From assembly GCA_003141715.1 (NCBI GenBank), contig PLNF01000033.1:18222-61547 (forward strand): 43,326 nt of DNA, written 5' to 3'. Source of the DNA: Bacteroidales bacterium (GTDB lineage Bacteria; Bacteroidota; Bacteroidia; Bacteroidales; VadinHA17). Positions 25,861-34,720 of the stretch are shown here, one piece after another (the stretch's first letter is position 1; every line of letters begins with the position of its first letter). A program made the position numbers and the translations under genes. The notes under the pieces were generated by a model, which was not told where the DNA came from, ran no database searches, and saw only the letters and a list, made by a program, of their open reading frames with translations.

Positions 25861-27126
25861 TTATTGTTCTGCAATTTGTTTTTGATATTTTAATATTGCT
25901 TTGAACACCTGCAAGCGTATCGGACTTACATTATAATATTCCCCGGTGCTTAATAGTCCTGTATTCTGACGGTTGATTAACAGGATTACAGATATGTTGT
26001 ATTTGGGAATAACTGAAATGCTGGTTCCTGTGAATCCCGTATGTCCAAAAGTTCCTTCAGGACCGTTTTTCATGAAAGAGTTGTCAGAATCCATCATCCA
26101 GCCAAGACCGTTATTGAATTTATCCTTTGTCAGAAAGGTTGCAATGGTTTTTTCTGAAATAAACTGGCGGAATCCTGTTTTTCCTTTATTGATCAGCATA
26201 TCAACCAGCTTCTGCAGATCATCGATTGTCGAGAACAATCCGGCAGCACCGGATATCCCTTCATTGGAATACCATGCATTTCCATCATTTACTTCTCCTC
26301 TTAACGTATAGGTACGCCAACCGTTCCATTGTGCAGGATCAATTTCCTTAATTTTAAACCCAAGAGTTGAATCATAAACCATTCTTTTTTCATACGGATT
26401 ACCATGCGAAGTGGCGGCTATTTTTTTGAAATTTCCTGTTGTGAGAGGGTTATAAGTTGTGTTCTTCATTTGCAGCGGCAGAAAAATATTTTGCTTCTCG
26501 AATTTTTCCAATGGCAAGCCCGATACAATCTCAACAATTTCACCAAGAATTACAAATCCCAGATCACTATACCGGCGTTGTGCCCCGACGGGAAACATCA
26601 ATGGAAGCTTTCCTATTAAATTATAACTTTCCTCTTTATTTGAAGCACTGTAATAAAGAGGATACCACTCATAGAGCCCCGCAGTGTGAGTAAGAAGATT
26701 CCGTACAGTAATCTCTCTTTTATCAGGAGTGTCAAAGGCTTTAATATACTTATATACAGGGTCTTCAATTCTAACAAGACCTCTGTCAACTAATAGCATA
26801 ATTGAGGTTGTGGTACCGATAACCTTGGTCAGAGAAGCTATATCAAAAAGATGACCGACCGTCATTTTCTCAGGTGGGTTGAGAAGACGATGGCTGTAAT
26901 CATACTTTTGTGCATAGCCATAGGAATGTTCATAAATGATCTGATTCTCTTTTTTTATCTCGATAACAGCTCCGGGGATCTCGTCCTTATCAATCTTGGT
27001 TTGAAGGATGCTGTCAATTACGGAAATAAGGTTTGCTCTGGCTGTTTTCGTTGTAATACTCTGGCTATTTGATACAGAACTAAGCGCAGACAGAAGAATT
27101 AATATAAGCAGTAATTGTTTACGCAT
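25861..27126 (-). CDS. Exported serine hydrolase (class C beta-lactamase fold)
   Basis: A 421-aa secreted protein: signal peptide MRKQLLLILILLSALSSVSN, then a penicillin-binding-protein-like domain. The nucleophile motif is S98-L-T-K101, the second motif YSDLG, and the third HTGFTGTS. The Tyr-Ser-Asn motif is YSD here, as in esterase and peptidase members of this group, so beta-lactam resistance is not implied. A D-aminopeptidase, esterase or cell-wall peptidase activity is possible. It ends the minus-strand run SSF-GNAT-hydrolase with nine bases between it and the GNAT gene. Confidence 0.87.
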   Translation of the reverse strand: MRKQLLLILILLSALSSVSNSQSITTKTARANLISVIDSILQTKIDKDEIPGAVIEIKKENQIIYEHSYGYAQKYDYSHRLLNPPEKMTVGHLFDIASLTKVIGTTTSIMLLVDRGLVRIEDPVYKYIKAFDTPDKREITVRNLLTHTAGLYEWYPLYYSASNKEESYNLIGKLPLMFPVGAQRRYSDLGFVILGEIVEIVSGLPLEKFEKQNIFLPLQMKNTTYNPLTTGNFKKIAATSHGNPYEKRMVYDSTLGFKIKEIDPAQWNGWRTYTLRGEVNDGNAWYSNEGISGAAGLFSTIDDLQKLVDMLINKGKTGFRQFISEKTIATFLTKDKFNNGLGWMMDSDNSFMKNGPEGTFGHTGFTGTSISVIPKYNISVILLINRQNTGLLSTGEYYNVSPIRLQVFKAILKYQKQIAEQ

Positions 27127-27134
27127 AAAAGTAT

Positions 27135-27626
27135 TTATAATTGAACGCGATATCCAACTCTGGGGCCAACTGTTTTGCGAAGCAGCAATTCAGTAAATCC
27201 GTCTTTCACAAAATTATCCAGTTCTCCAATCAGCTTAAAACCAAACTCATAATAAAGTTTAATAGCGCCTTTATTGAATGAAGAAACACAGATAAAAACA
27301 TTTGGTGAAAACTTAAGAATCTTTTCTTCACAAAATTGAAGAAGTTTCTTACCAAAGCCCTTGCCCCTGTAGCCTTCAGCAATGCAGATCGTCTGAATAT
27401 ACCCTGAAAAAGTCCCGCAGGTCTGAATGATAACAAAACCGGCAATAACCTTATTTGTTTCAACCACATATATTTCCTTGCAACCGCCTTCAAACGCTTT
27501 AAGGCATTGTTCGTAATTCATACCCAGGGTTATCCAGGGATCTGTTACAGACATCATCCGTGCACAAACCGCAATGTTTTTGGGATCTGCTGTGAGCCTG
27601 ATTAAAATTTCTTCGTGTGGCGTCAT
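27135..27626 (-). CDS. GNAT family N-acetyltransferase
   Basis: A 163-aa acetyl-CoA-dependent acetyltransferase. The acetyl-CoA pyrophosphate loop is GYRGKGFGKKLL (about 98-109) and the flanking strands read TICIAEGYRGKG and VFICVSSFNKGAIKLYYEFGFKLIGEL, the usual GNAT motif B. Similar to RimI-like members, but the substrate cannot be predicted. Its ATG overlaps the stop of the SSF transporter gene by four bases. Confidence 0.88.
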   Translation of the reverse strand: MTPHEEILIRLTADPKNIAVCARMMSVTDPWITLGMNYEQCLKAFEGGCKEIYVVETNKVIAGFVIIQTCGTFSGYIQTICIAEGYRGKGFGKKLLQFCEEKILKFSPNVFICVSSFNKGAIKLYYEFGFKLIGELDNFVKDGFTELLLRKTVGPRVGYRVQL

Positions 27627-29077
27627 TTATCTTTCTTCCTGATGATGAATAAAAACAAAATTGTTAATAATGCATTTACAAAAATATTCATAAACCCGAA
27701 ATCAAAACTAAAAGCCTTAATAAAATATCCATTAAGAAGCCAGGTAAAAAATGCTGCTGATACACAAGCAACCGGGACCCATTTCTCCTTAAATTTAATT
27801 TTAGAAAATAACCCTGTCAGGTACAACCCCAATATGGGGCCGTAGGTATAACCGGCAATTTTGAAAATTGTATTTATAATTGCTCCCTTGCTGTTCCAGA
27901 ACGACATTACAATGAGAAACATAACAATGTTTACCCCAAGCAGGACACTGTTTTTTATCTTCTTCCTGGCCTCGTGCGGTTGATTTTCGATATCCATGAA
28001 ATCATAACTGAAGGCAGTTGTTAATGCAGCTATACAGGAATCAATGCTGGCAAAGGTGGAAGCAATTACACCAATCAAAAAAGCAATTGCGCCTATTTTG
28101 CCAAAATAATTCAGTGTCAGTAACGGGTAGAGATCATCGGTATTTACAATTTTTCCGTTTTGTGTGGCAAGATTAATTCCATGCCGTTCGGCATATAAAT
28201 AAATCAATATTCCCAGTCCCAGAAACATCGTCTGTGCAAAAGCAATGAAAAAACTGAATGTCAGAACGTTTTTCTTTGCATCTCTGGCGTTTCTTACAGT
28301 AAGTGTTTTTTGCATCATGCTTTGGTCAAGACCTACCAGTGCAACAGTAATAAGCAGGCCTGAGATAAACTGTTTGAAGAAATTAGACCCGGAATGAAAA
28401 TCCCAGTCAAAGACCCTGGCGTATGGATGGCGTATAATTGTTTTTGCCATTTCAGGAAGAGAAAGGCCTAATGAGTTTTTAATTGTGAGAATTGAAATGA
28501 TAATTACAGTAATCAGAAACAGTGACTGTAAAGCATCTGTCCAGACAATCGTCTTAATACCTGATTTATTGGTATATAACCAGATAAGAATAAGAACTAC
28601 GATGATGGTTACGAAGTATGGAATATGCAACTTATCAAAGAAAACATATTGCAAAATTTTTATGGATAGAAGCAACCGCAGAGCAGCTCCGAAAGATTGT
28701 GAGACCAGAAAAAACAATGAACCGGTTTTATAAGAAACATTACCGAAGCGGATATTAAGATAGGTGTATATAGAAACAAGTTTCAACCTGTAATAAATAG
28801 GAGTCAGGATAAAAGCAATAAAGAGATAACCCACTATGGTTCCGAGGATAAACTGGAAATAATAAAGATTGTTATTGCCAACATTTCCCGGGATCGAAAC
28901 TAGTGATACTGCAGAAATACCAGATCCGATCATTCCAAAAGCCACCAGGAACCAGGGAGAAGCCCTGTCGCCGTCAAAAAAAGTTGTATCATGTATATGT
29001 CTGGATGCAATCCGGGAGATCACCATCAGGATAGAGAAATATATCAGGATGATAATAAACAGCAACAGAGGACTCAT
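27623..29077 (-). CDS. Sodium:solute symporter (SSF family)
   Basis: A 484-aa inner membrane symporter with about thirteen helices. Characteristic segments are GMIGSGISAVSLVSIPGNV near residue 50, YTYLNIRFGN, FFLVSQSFGAALRLLLSI, and IGVIASTFASIDSCIAALTTAF. Substrate unknown: neighbours in the operon (a GNAT acetyltransferase and an exported serine hydrolase) would fit uptake of a peptide- or amide-derived amino compound or sugar released outside, but this is inference. A TAGGTTTG box at 29110-29103 lies 26 bases upstream of the ATG at 29077. Confidence 0.9.
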   Translation of the reverse strand: MSPLLLFIIILIYFSILMVISRIASRHIHDTTFFDGDRASPWFLVAFGMIGSGISAVSLVSIPGNVGNNNLYYFQFILGTIVGYLFIAFILTPIYYRLKLVSIYTYLNIRFGNVSYKTGSLFFLVSQSFGAALRLLLSIKILQYVFFDKLHIPYFVTIIVVLILIWLYTNKSGIKTIVWTDALQSLFLITVIIISILTIKNSLGLSLPEMAKTIIRHPYARVFDWDFHSGSNFFKQFISGLLITVALVGLDQSMMQKTLTVRNARDAKKNVLTFSFFIAFAQTMFLGLGILIYLYAERHGINLATQNGKIVNTDDLYPLLTLNYFGKIGAIAFLIGVIASTFASIDSCIAALTTAFSYDFMDIENQPHEARKKIKNSVLLGVNIVMFLIVMSFWNSKGAIINTIFKIAGYTYGPILGLYLTGLFSKIKFKEKWVPVACVSAAFFTWLLNGYFIKAFSFDFGFMNIFVNALLTILFLFIIRKKDK

Positions 29078-29102
29078 CGTTCAATTATTTACGTACAGAA
29101 GC

Positions 29103-29110
29103 CAAACCTA
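29103..29110 (-). promoter_or_regulatory. Candidate -7 box for the SSF-GNAT-hydrolase operon
   Basis: TAGGTTTG on the minus strand fits TAnnTTTG, with its 3' end 26 bases upstream of the SSF ATG. Confidence 0.45.
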
Positions 29111-29140
29111 ACGAAAAAGTCGGATAAATTAACATTTCAG

Positions 29141-29148
29141 TATCTTCG
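29141..29148 (+). promoter_or_regulatory. Candidate -7 box for the thioredoxin-fold gene
   Basis: TATCTTCG fits TAnnTTTG at seven of eight positions, upstream of ATGs at 29158 and 29179. The same TATCTTCG lies before the MarR gene at 38506. Confidence 0.35.
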
Positions 29149-29178
29149 TTGTTTATAATGATAAAAAATTCAAATAAT

Positions 29179-29760
29179 ATGGCATTTACATTAAAACCCG
29201 GGCAGAAGGCGATAGAATTTAAACTTCCCTCAACAGAAGGGAGGGAATACTGCCTTTCAGATTTTGAAAAATATAAATATCTGGTGATCTTTTTTACCTG
29301 CAACCATTGTCCATATGTAACTGGATCAGATGAAATTACAAGAGCAACAGCAAAAAAATTCAGCAAAAAGAATGTTGGTTTTGCCGGTATAAATTCTAAT
29401 AGTGAAAACACATATCCGGAAGACAGTTTTCCCAACATGGTTGAAAGGATGAAAAAGCATAAGTTTCCATGGGTCTATCTTTATGACAAACCCCAGGAAG
29501 TGGCAAAAGCATACGGGGCATTGCGAACGCCTCACTTTTACGTGTTTAATGAGGAGAGAAAGCTTGTTTATACCGGACGGGGTGTTGACAATCCGAGAGA
29601 CACATCAAAAATGTCAATTAATAATCTTGATTTGGCTCTTGAGGAGCTTATCAGTGGGAAACCAATTTCAGTTCCGGTAACAAACCCGATAGGCTGTAAT
29701 ATAAAGTGGGAAGGAAAAGATGCCCATTGGATGCCACCGGATGCCTGCGACCTCGTTTAG
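29179..29760 (+). CDS. Thioredoxin-like AhpC/TSA family protein
   Basis: A 193-aa redox protein (200 aa if the ATG at 29158 is used). [20 protein letters not shown] opens the family domain; the active site is CNHC in [19 protein letters not shown]. Later [18 protein letters not shown], the cis-Pro segment LRTPHFYVF and [11 protein letters not shown] match single-domain 'thioredoxin family' proteins related to peroxiredoxins. No signal peptide, so probably cytoplasmic; likely a disulfide or peroxide reductase. Promoter-like TATCTTCG at 29141-29148 makes the TTG at 29149 an unlikely start. Confidence 0.88.
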   Translation: MAFTLKPGQKAIEFKLPSTEGREYCLSDFEKYKYLVIFFTCNHCPYVTGSDEITRATAKKFSKKNVGFAGINSNSENTYPEDSFPNMVERMKKHKFPWVYLYDKPQEVAKAYGALRTPHFYVFNEERKLVYTGRGVDNPRDTSKMSINNLDLALEELISGKPISVPVTNPIGCNIKWEGKDAHWMPPDACDLV

Positions 29761-29891
29761 TTAAGGGAATTTAAGGTGCCAGCCTTTCAATGACCCGGAG
29801 ATTGTTTTGATAAGGTAGTCTTTTTAAGACTAAAATTTATTCAAACAATTGTACCTTTGGGCAAAATCTTTTCATATAAACCTGACTTGAT

Positions 29892-30142
29892 ATGAACCCA
29901 AATGTTCTTCGAGGTGTTTGCTGGGGAACAAGTTCAGGCCCTGGGATCGATAAAAGCAGAACGGCAGATGGCTCGGGAGAAGGGATTTTGTCAGCTCAAT
30001 TGAGGGATTAAAATTTGGGACATCTTACTTTTTGCGGGCTTATTCTACTAATAGTGCAGGTACATCATATGGAAGTGAGTTGAAATTTTCAAAAAAGACG
30101 GATTTAGTGTCCGTTGTATTAAAAATTAAAGCGCTTTTATGA
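29892..30142 (+). pseudogene. Frameshifted fragment of a surface fibronectin-like repeat domain
   Basis: The first frame reads NVLRGVCWGTSSGPGIDKS and SGEGILSAQL before a stop at 30009. In the next frame it continues from 30008 as LKFGTSYFLRAYSTNSAGTS and YGSELKFS. Together these match the common Bacteroidota surface-protein repeat (CWGTS..P.ID.....DGSG.G.F...L.GL..GT.YYVRAYATNSAGT.YG), broken by a frame change at 30008. It is one repeat unit without a signal peptide or sorting tail, so a relic. A TACCTTTG promoter-like sequence lies at 29852. Confidence 0.65.
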
Positions 30143-30193
30143 CACTGTTTAGAGGCAGTTAAAAAGAAATACAGAACATCAAAAATTAAAAAT

Positions 30194-30667
30194 ATGAAAA
30201 AAGTAATTTTATTATTTATTTGCTTATTCCTCATGGTGGGACTATCTGTAACAAATAGTTGTAAAAAAGATAACAAGATTAAAGGCTGCACGGATATAGA
30301 CAGCAAAAGCTATGATGCAACAGCCCAGGAAGACGATGGAAGCTGTTTGTATGACGGAGCAGTTGTTTTTTGGTATGATCAGGCAGCTTCGGATGGATTG
30401 ATAGCTGACGGGGCAATCTCTCTGACAGTCTACTTCAATGGAGAAGTTGTCGGTTCCTCCGCAACAAGTGTCTATTGGACAGCGGCTCCTGTTTGCGGTG
30501 ATAATGGTTCAATCACGGTTACAGAAGATCTGGGGAAAGTAAAGACTCATGCATATTCACTTAGTGTAAAGGATCAAACCGGACATGAATATTGGAATGG
30601 AACAGTTAATGTTGACGCAAATACCTGTCTCCAGTCTCAGCTTCTTTGGAGCGCCAGTAAAAAATAA
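30194..30667 (+). CDS. Small lipoprotein with a GCTD...DDGSC motif
   Basis: A 157-aa lipoprotein: MKKVILLFICLFLMVGLSVTNSC, with a lipobox ending at Cys23. The next part, GCTDIDSKSYDATAQEDDGSCLYDG, is the short calcium-binding-like repeat often seen in secreted Bacteroidota proteins (GCTD..A.NYD..A..DDGSC). The remaining ~100 residues look like a beta-sandwich (ISLTVYFNGEVVGSS, HAYSLSVKDQTGHEYW). Probably surface-exposed; function unknown. Upstream is a decayed surface-domain fragment and downstream the convergent T9SS protein gene. Confidence 0.75.
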   Translation: MKKVILLFICLFLMVGLSVTNSCKKDNKIKGCTDIDSKSYDATAQEDDGSCLYDGAVVFWYDQAASDGLIADGAISLTVYFNGEVVGSSATSVYWTAAPVCGDNGSITVTEDLGKVKTHAYSLSVKDQTGHEYWNGTVNVDANTCLQSQLLWSASKK

Positions 30668-30708
30668 AATACAAAAAAAGCCTGCCATCGCTTCAACCGT
30701 CGCTCGTA

Positions 30709-33252
30709 TTATTCTTTAATGAATTTCAATATGCTGACATTTTTTTTATTTGTTTCAGTGATTTTCATAAAATATAACCCCTGGCTCAAAAAAGAAGTAT
30801 TGATGAGAATTTCCTTTCCGGACAAATTGTTGTAAGAAGATACAAGTATCCCTGTTGAATTATATATTGAAACCGTTTTTTCTCCGTCAAAGGTAGTTAT
30901 AAGGCTAATATGATCTTTTACCGGATTAGGGTAGAGGGCATAATCTGAGCTGTTAATTTCATGAATTGCATCAATGTCGGAGGAAATATCTCCTTCTACT
31001 GTAATATTATCAAACCTGTTATTTCCTTTAGTTCCCGTGTTTGGGGCAGAAAAATTTATCCTAAAAACAAATTTTCTGTTGTTATTAATTGCAGTGATAG
31101 AACGTAAATCCAGGGTTACCATTCCCCAGGTTGTATCGGCAAAATTAGAGAAAACAGGCAACCCGGTGTTTATAAAGGTTGCAGCGCTATCGAGACTGTA
31201 GGAAAAGATCTGTTCGTGCTGGCCACTCTTAATACTCGATAATTCAGTCTCATACTTTATAACAATATTCTGGTACCTTGTTGTTGGTATGTACCATAAA
31301 AATTCCATGCTGTCACTTGGGTTGCGGGTTCGCACTGCATTATTCACAGTACCACAACATGCGCTATATCCTGACCGCTGATTGATCGTGTCTCCTATAA
31401 GATTGTCCATATATCCAAAATCGTTGACAACTCCCTGCAAAGCTTTGTAAACAATTGCTGCATTTCCAAGCCTGGAGAAATCAGCCAAAAGAGGCTGAGG
31501 TCCCAGGGAAATATTTCCTGAACCGTCGGCCGGCAATGTGTTATTGAAATGCCAGTAATGAATCATCTTTGCCGAACCGGTATTTACAGTGGGATTAGCC
31601 ACGTTTATGTAAAATATTTGTTTGGCAGAAGCTGCAATATTTGTTGCAGTTATTGTAACCGGGCCGATTAATCCCGATGATGTAGGAGTGCCACTTAATG
31701 TACTTCCATTTAAAACCAGCCATGCGGGATTACCATCAACTGAAAATTCAGGAGCGGGAATTCCTGAAGCCGTAATGTTGTAAGTATAGGCAGAACCGGC
31801 TGTTCCTGTAGTAAGAGCCGTACTTGTAAACTGAGGGATAGAAGAAACAATGATACTAAAAGTTTGTTGAGTACTGCCTTCGGTATTGGTTGCGGTAATT
31901 GTGACAGGTCCGAAAGTTCCTACTGAAAGCGGAGTGCCGCTTAAAGTGTTGCCGTTAAGTGTAACCCATGATGGGTTGCCGCTTATCGAAAGATCCGGTA
32001 CCGGCAAGCCTGACGCTGCAATAGTATAAGTGTAAAGAGAATTAACTATTGCGGAAGTTATAGCGGCACTTGTGATCAAAGGAGCAGAAAGCACAGTTAT
32101 ACTGAATGACTGCTGAACACTGCCAAGAATATTTGTTGCTGTGATTGTGATCGGACCGAATATGCCAAAAGTCGGAGGAGTGCCGCTCAATGTAGTATCA
32201 GTAAGTGTAAGCCACTCCGGATTCCCGCTGACAGAGATAGTAGGCTTTGGAACACCCGTACTTGCTATTTTATAGTTTAAGAGGGAGCCGATTATCCCGG
32301 TGGTGGGAGCTGTGCTTGTAATAGCAGGTCCGACAGGTGTAACGTCTTCTCCTACAATCAGGTTGAATACCTGTTGGGAACTTCCGGCCAGGTTGGTCGC
32401 GGTTATCGTAACCGGGCCAAATGTATCAACCGTTGTTGGTGTTCCGCTCAGGATATTGTCACTTAATGTTAGCCATGATGGGTTACCGCTTACCGAAAAA
32501 ACAGGAGCGGGAGTTCCGGTTGCAGTGATAGTATAGGAATAGAGCCTGTTAATTATTCCGGTTGTTAATGCAGTACTCGTAAATACAGGGTGGATAATTG
32601 TATCGCCTTCAACTGTAATATTGTCAAACCTGTTATTTCCGCTTGTCCCTGTATTTTGACCGGCAAATAATATCTTTAATACCAATTTACCGGTGTTGTT
32701 TACAGCAGGAATGGAACTCAGATCAAGTGTAACCAATCCCCAGGCCACACCAGCAGAAACATTGCTAACAGGTAAATCTGCCGTAGTAAAGGTTAGTGCG
32801 CTGTCAAGACTATATGAGAACAATTGTTGAAGCTGACCACTTGCCAGGCTTGATGTTTGTGTTTCATATTTAATTACAATGTTCTGATACTTCCTGGTGG
32901 GAATATACCATAAAAACTGCATATAATCGCTGGGGTTACGTGTTCTCACTCCATAATTTGTCGCTCCGCAGCATCCTCCATATCCGGGTCTCTGATTTAT
33001 TATATCACCTGCCAGATTATCAATGTAAGCTTGTGATGTATCAGAGGCGCCTGCTACTTTGATAGGCTTATAGATTATCGAGGCATTCTCCAGCGCAGAG
33101 TAATCTGCATGCATTACTCCTAAATGAGCACTTGGTACCGTATTATTAAAATGCCAGTAATGAATAAGTTTTTTGGTTTGTGCCTGACTTTCATTCTGGA
33201 ATAAGAATAAAGCAAATGAACATGCTAAAATAAAGAGAATAGTTTTTTTCAT
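30709..33252 (-). CDS. T9SS-exported multidomain surface protein
   Basis: An 847-aa secreted protein. Signal peptide to about residue 25 (ATG at 33252; the TTG at 33264 lies beyond a CACCTTTG box). Order: a ~190-residue module (about 27-217: IHYWHFNNT..., CCG, VRTRNPSDYMQFLWYIP, NRFDNITVEGD); four Ig-like putative-domain repeats (about 222-560), each about 85 residues with SGNP.W..L...LSGTP and GP[VI]TITATN; a second copy of the first module (about 560-755); and a type IX sorting tail (YALYPNPVKDHISL..., GLYFMKI...). The module resembles a concanavalin-like or binding fold; role unknown, perhaps adhesion or glycan binding. Confidence 0.88.
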   Translation of the reverse strand: MKKTILFILACSFALFLFQNESQAQTKKLIHYWHFNNTVPSAHLGVMHADYSALENASIIYKPIKVAGASDTSQAYIDNLAGDIINQRPGYGGCCGATNYGVRTRNPSDYMQFLWYIPTRKYQNIVIKYETQTSSLASGQLQQLFSYSLDSALTFTTADLPVSNVSAGVAWGLVTLDLSSIPAVNNTGKLVLKILFAGQNTGTSGNNRFDNITVEGDTIIHPVFTSTALTTGIINRLYSYTITATGTPAPVFSVSGNPSWLTLSDNILSGTPTTVDTFGPVTITATNLAGSSQQVFNLIVGEDVTPVGPAITSTAPTTGIIGSLLNYKIASTGVPKPTISVSGNPEWLTLTDTTLSGTPPTFGIFGPITITATNILGSVQQSFSITVLSAPLITSAAITSAIVNSLYTYTIAASGLPVPDLSISGNPSWVTLNGNTLSGTPLSVGTFGPVTITATNTEGSTQQTFSIIVSSIPQFTSTALTTGTAGSAYTYNITASGIPAPEFSVDGNPAWLVLNGSTLSGTPTSSGLIGPVTITATNIAASAKQIFYINVANPTVNTGSAKMIHYWHFNNTLPADGSGNISLGPQPLLADFSRLGNAAIVYKALQGVVNDFGYMDNLIGDTINQRSGYSACCGTVNNAVRTRNPSDSMEFLWYIPTTRYQNIVIKYETELSSIKSGQHEQIFSYSLDSAATFINTGLPVFSNFADTTWGMVTLDLRSITAINNNRKFVFRINFSAPNTGTKGNNRFDNITVEGDISSDIDAIHEINSSDYALYPNPVKDHISLITTFDGEKTVSIYNSTGILVSSYNNLSGKEILINTSFLSQGLYFMKITETNKKNVSILKFIKE

Positions 33253-33474
33253 CGAATTATGCAATTTATCGCCAAAGGTGGAAAAAAATACGTAGAAATT
33301 ATGAGATGTTTGTCATATTATGAATTTAATGATATTGATTAATTGGGAAACTGGTTTATAATCATAAACAGTTTGTTCAGAACAATATCATGCACAACCT
33401 TCTGTTACGATATAATAAAATCACATCTTATTCGTAATATTGAGAAAATATATAAGTCAAATATTGTTAAAATC

Positions 33475-33480
33475 AGGAGG
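33475..33480 (+). promoter_or_regulatory. Shine-Dalgarno site of the aldo/keto reductase gene
   Basis: A perfect AGGAGG seven bases before the ATG at 33488. It is one of the few canonical ribosome binding sites in this window. Confidence 0.65.
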
Positions 33481-33487
33481 ATAATTT

Positions 33488-34633
33488 ATGCTTTACCGGC
33501 AACTTAATAAAACAGGGATCGATCTTTCGATTCTCGGATTCGGGTGTATGCGGCTCCCCACCATAGACCACAAACCCGAAAAGATAGACTATCCAAAAGC
33601 AACCCAATTGCTCCATTATGCTATAGAGCATGGCGTCAATTATGTTGATACGGCTTATTTTTATCATGCAGCAGTCTTCGGACAACGTGGAGAAAGCGAG
33701 CCCTTCGTAGGAGAAGCACTCTCGGGAGGATGGCGAAAAAAAGTGCACCTGGCTACCAAGATGCCGCTTTTTCAACTCAGGCAGAAGGAGCAGATGGATA
33801 CATTTTTCAAAGAACAGTTAGAAAGACTGAAAACAGATTATTTAGACTTCTATCTACTGCATGGTCTTAATGGTGAACTGTGGGACAGGATGCGAGATCT
33901 TGGTGTACGCGAGTTTCTGGATAAAAAGAAAGCCGAAGGAAAGTTCAGGTTTCCTGCATTTTCATTTCATGGAAAAGCTGAAGATTTCATCCGGATTTGC
34001 AACGAATATGACTGGACCTTTGCGCAGATACAGTATAACTATATGGATATAGATTTTCAGGCAGGATATAAGGGACTTAAATATGCTGCTGATAAAGGAA
34101 TCGGGATAGTAGTGATGGAGCCGTTAAAAGGCGGTAAGCTCGCGCAGAAGCTTCCTTCAGAAATGATGTCAGTCTTCAATGCATCTGCGATTAAAAGGAG
34201 TCCTGCGGAATGGGCATTGCGTTTTGTGTGGAACGAGACCGGCATATCAAGCCTTCTGTCAGGGATGAACAGCATGGAGCAAGTGGTGGAGAACATCAAG
34301 GTAGCTAATGATGGAATTCCGAATTCCCTGGGCAAGGATGAATTATTGATGTTTGACACATTGCGAAATGCAATGGGAGTAAGAATAAAAGCAGATTGCA
34401 CGGAATGCCGGTATTGTATGCCATGCGCATCGGGAGTTGATATTCCTGATGTTTTGGCTGCCCTGAACAATGCGGCAGTCTGGAATGATCCGAATCCCTG
34501 GCTTACAGGGTATATCAGCATAAAAGGGAAAGCCGGCAAATGTACTGAATGTAAGGAATGTGAGGAAGTATGTCCTCAGGAGCTTCCAATATCAGCTCTT
34601 ATGAAAGAAGCGGTTTTTTTATTCAGGGAATAA
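33488..34633 (+). CDS. Aldo/keto reductase with C-terminal ferredoxin domain
   Basis: A 381-aa fusion of an NADPH-type aldo/keto reductase barrel with a two-cluster ferredoxin. The barrel shows LGFGCMRLP, the catalytic Asp and Tyr in YVDTAYFYH, the Lys in LATKMP and the His in DFYLLHGLN. The tail has CTECRYCMPCASGVDIP and CTECKECEEVCPQELPI, enough cysteines for two [4Fe-4S] clusters. Family members are linked to anaerobic redox metabolism, suggesting electron transfer from ferredoxin to a carbonyl substrate. A strong AGGAGG supports the start. No partner gene is adjacent. Confidence 0.93.
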   Translation: MLYRQLNKTGIDLSILGFGCMRLPTIDHKPEKIDYPKATQLLHYAIEHGVNYVDTAYFYHAAVFGQRGESEPFVGEALSGGWRKKVHLATKMPLFQLRQKEQMDTFFKEQLERLKTDYLDFYLLHGLNGELWDRMRDLGVREFLDKKKAEGKFRFPAFSFHGKAEDFIRICNEYDWTFAQIQYNYMDIDFQAGYKGLKYAADKGIGIVVMEPLKGGKLAQKLPSEMMSVFNASAIKRSPAEWALRFVWNETGISSLLSGMNSMEQVVENIKVANDGIPNSLGKDELLMFDTLRNAMGVRIKADCTECRYCMPCASGVDIPDVLAALNNAAVWNDPNPWLTGYISIKGKAGKCTECKECEEVCPQELPISALMKEAVFLFRE

Positions 34634-34720
34634 GGAAAATAAAAAGCAAGCCTGGGACTTTCGGACCAGGCAATCGCATTTATATGACGAGTTTGTGTGT
34701 TTGTTTAAATCTATTCTGAA

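Noticed and set aside
25861-27126. Beta-lactamase resistance gene
   Set aside because: The fold is shared with esterases and peptidases, and the Tyr-Ser-Asn motif is YSD; resistance cannot be inferred.
29816-29832. Terminator after the thioredoxin-fold gene
   Set aside because: TAGTCTT/AAGACTA is a short AT-rich stem with only a weak A/T tail; too weak to call.
32300-32536. Plus-strand ORFs within the T9SS gene
   Set aside because: Shadow frames of a large gene with clear domains on the minus strand.
34650-34671. Terminator after the aldo/keto reductase
   Set aside because: GCCTGG/CCAGGC forms a hairpin, but no T-run follows on either strand.
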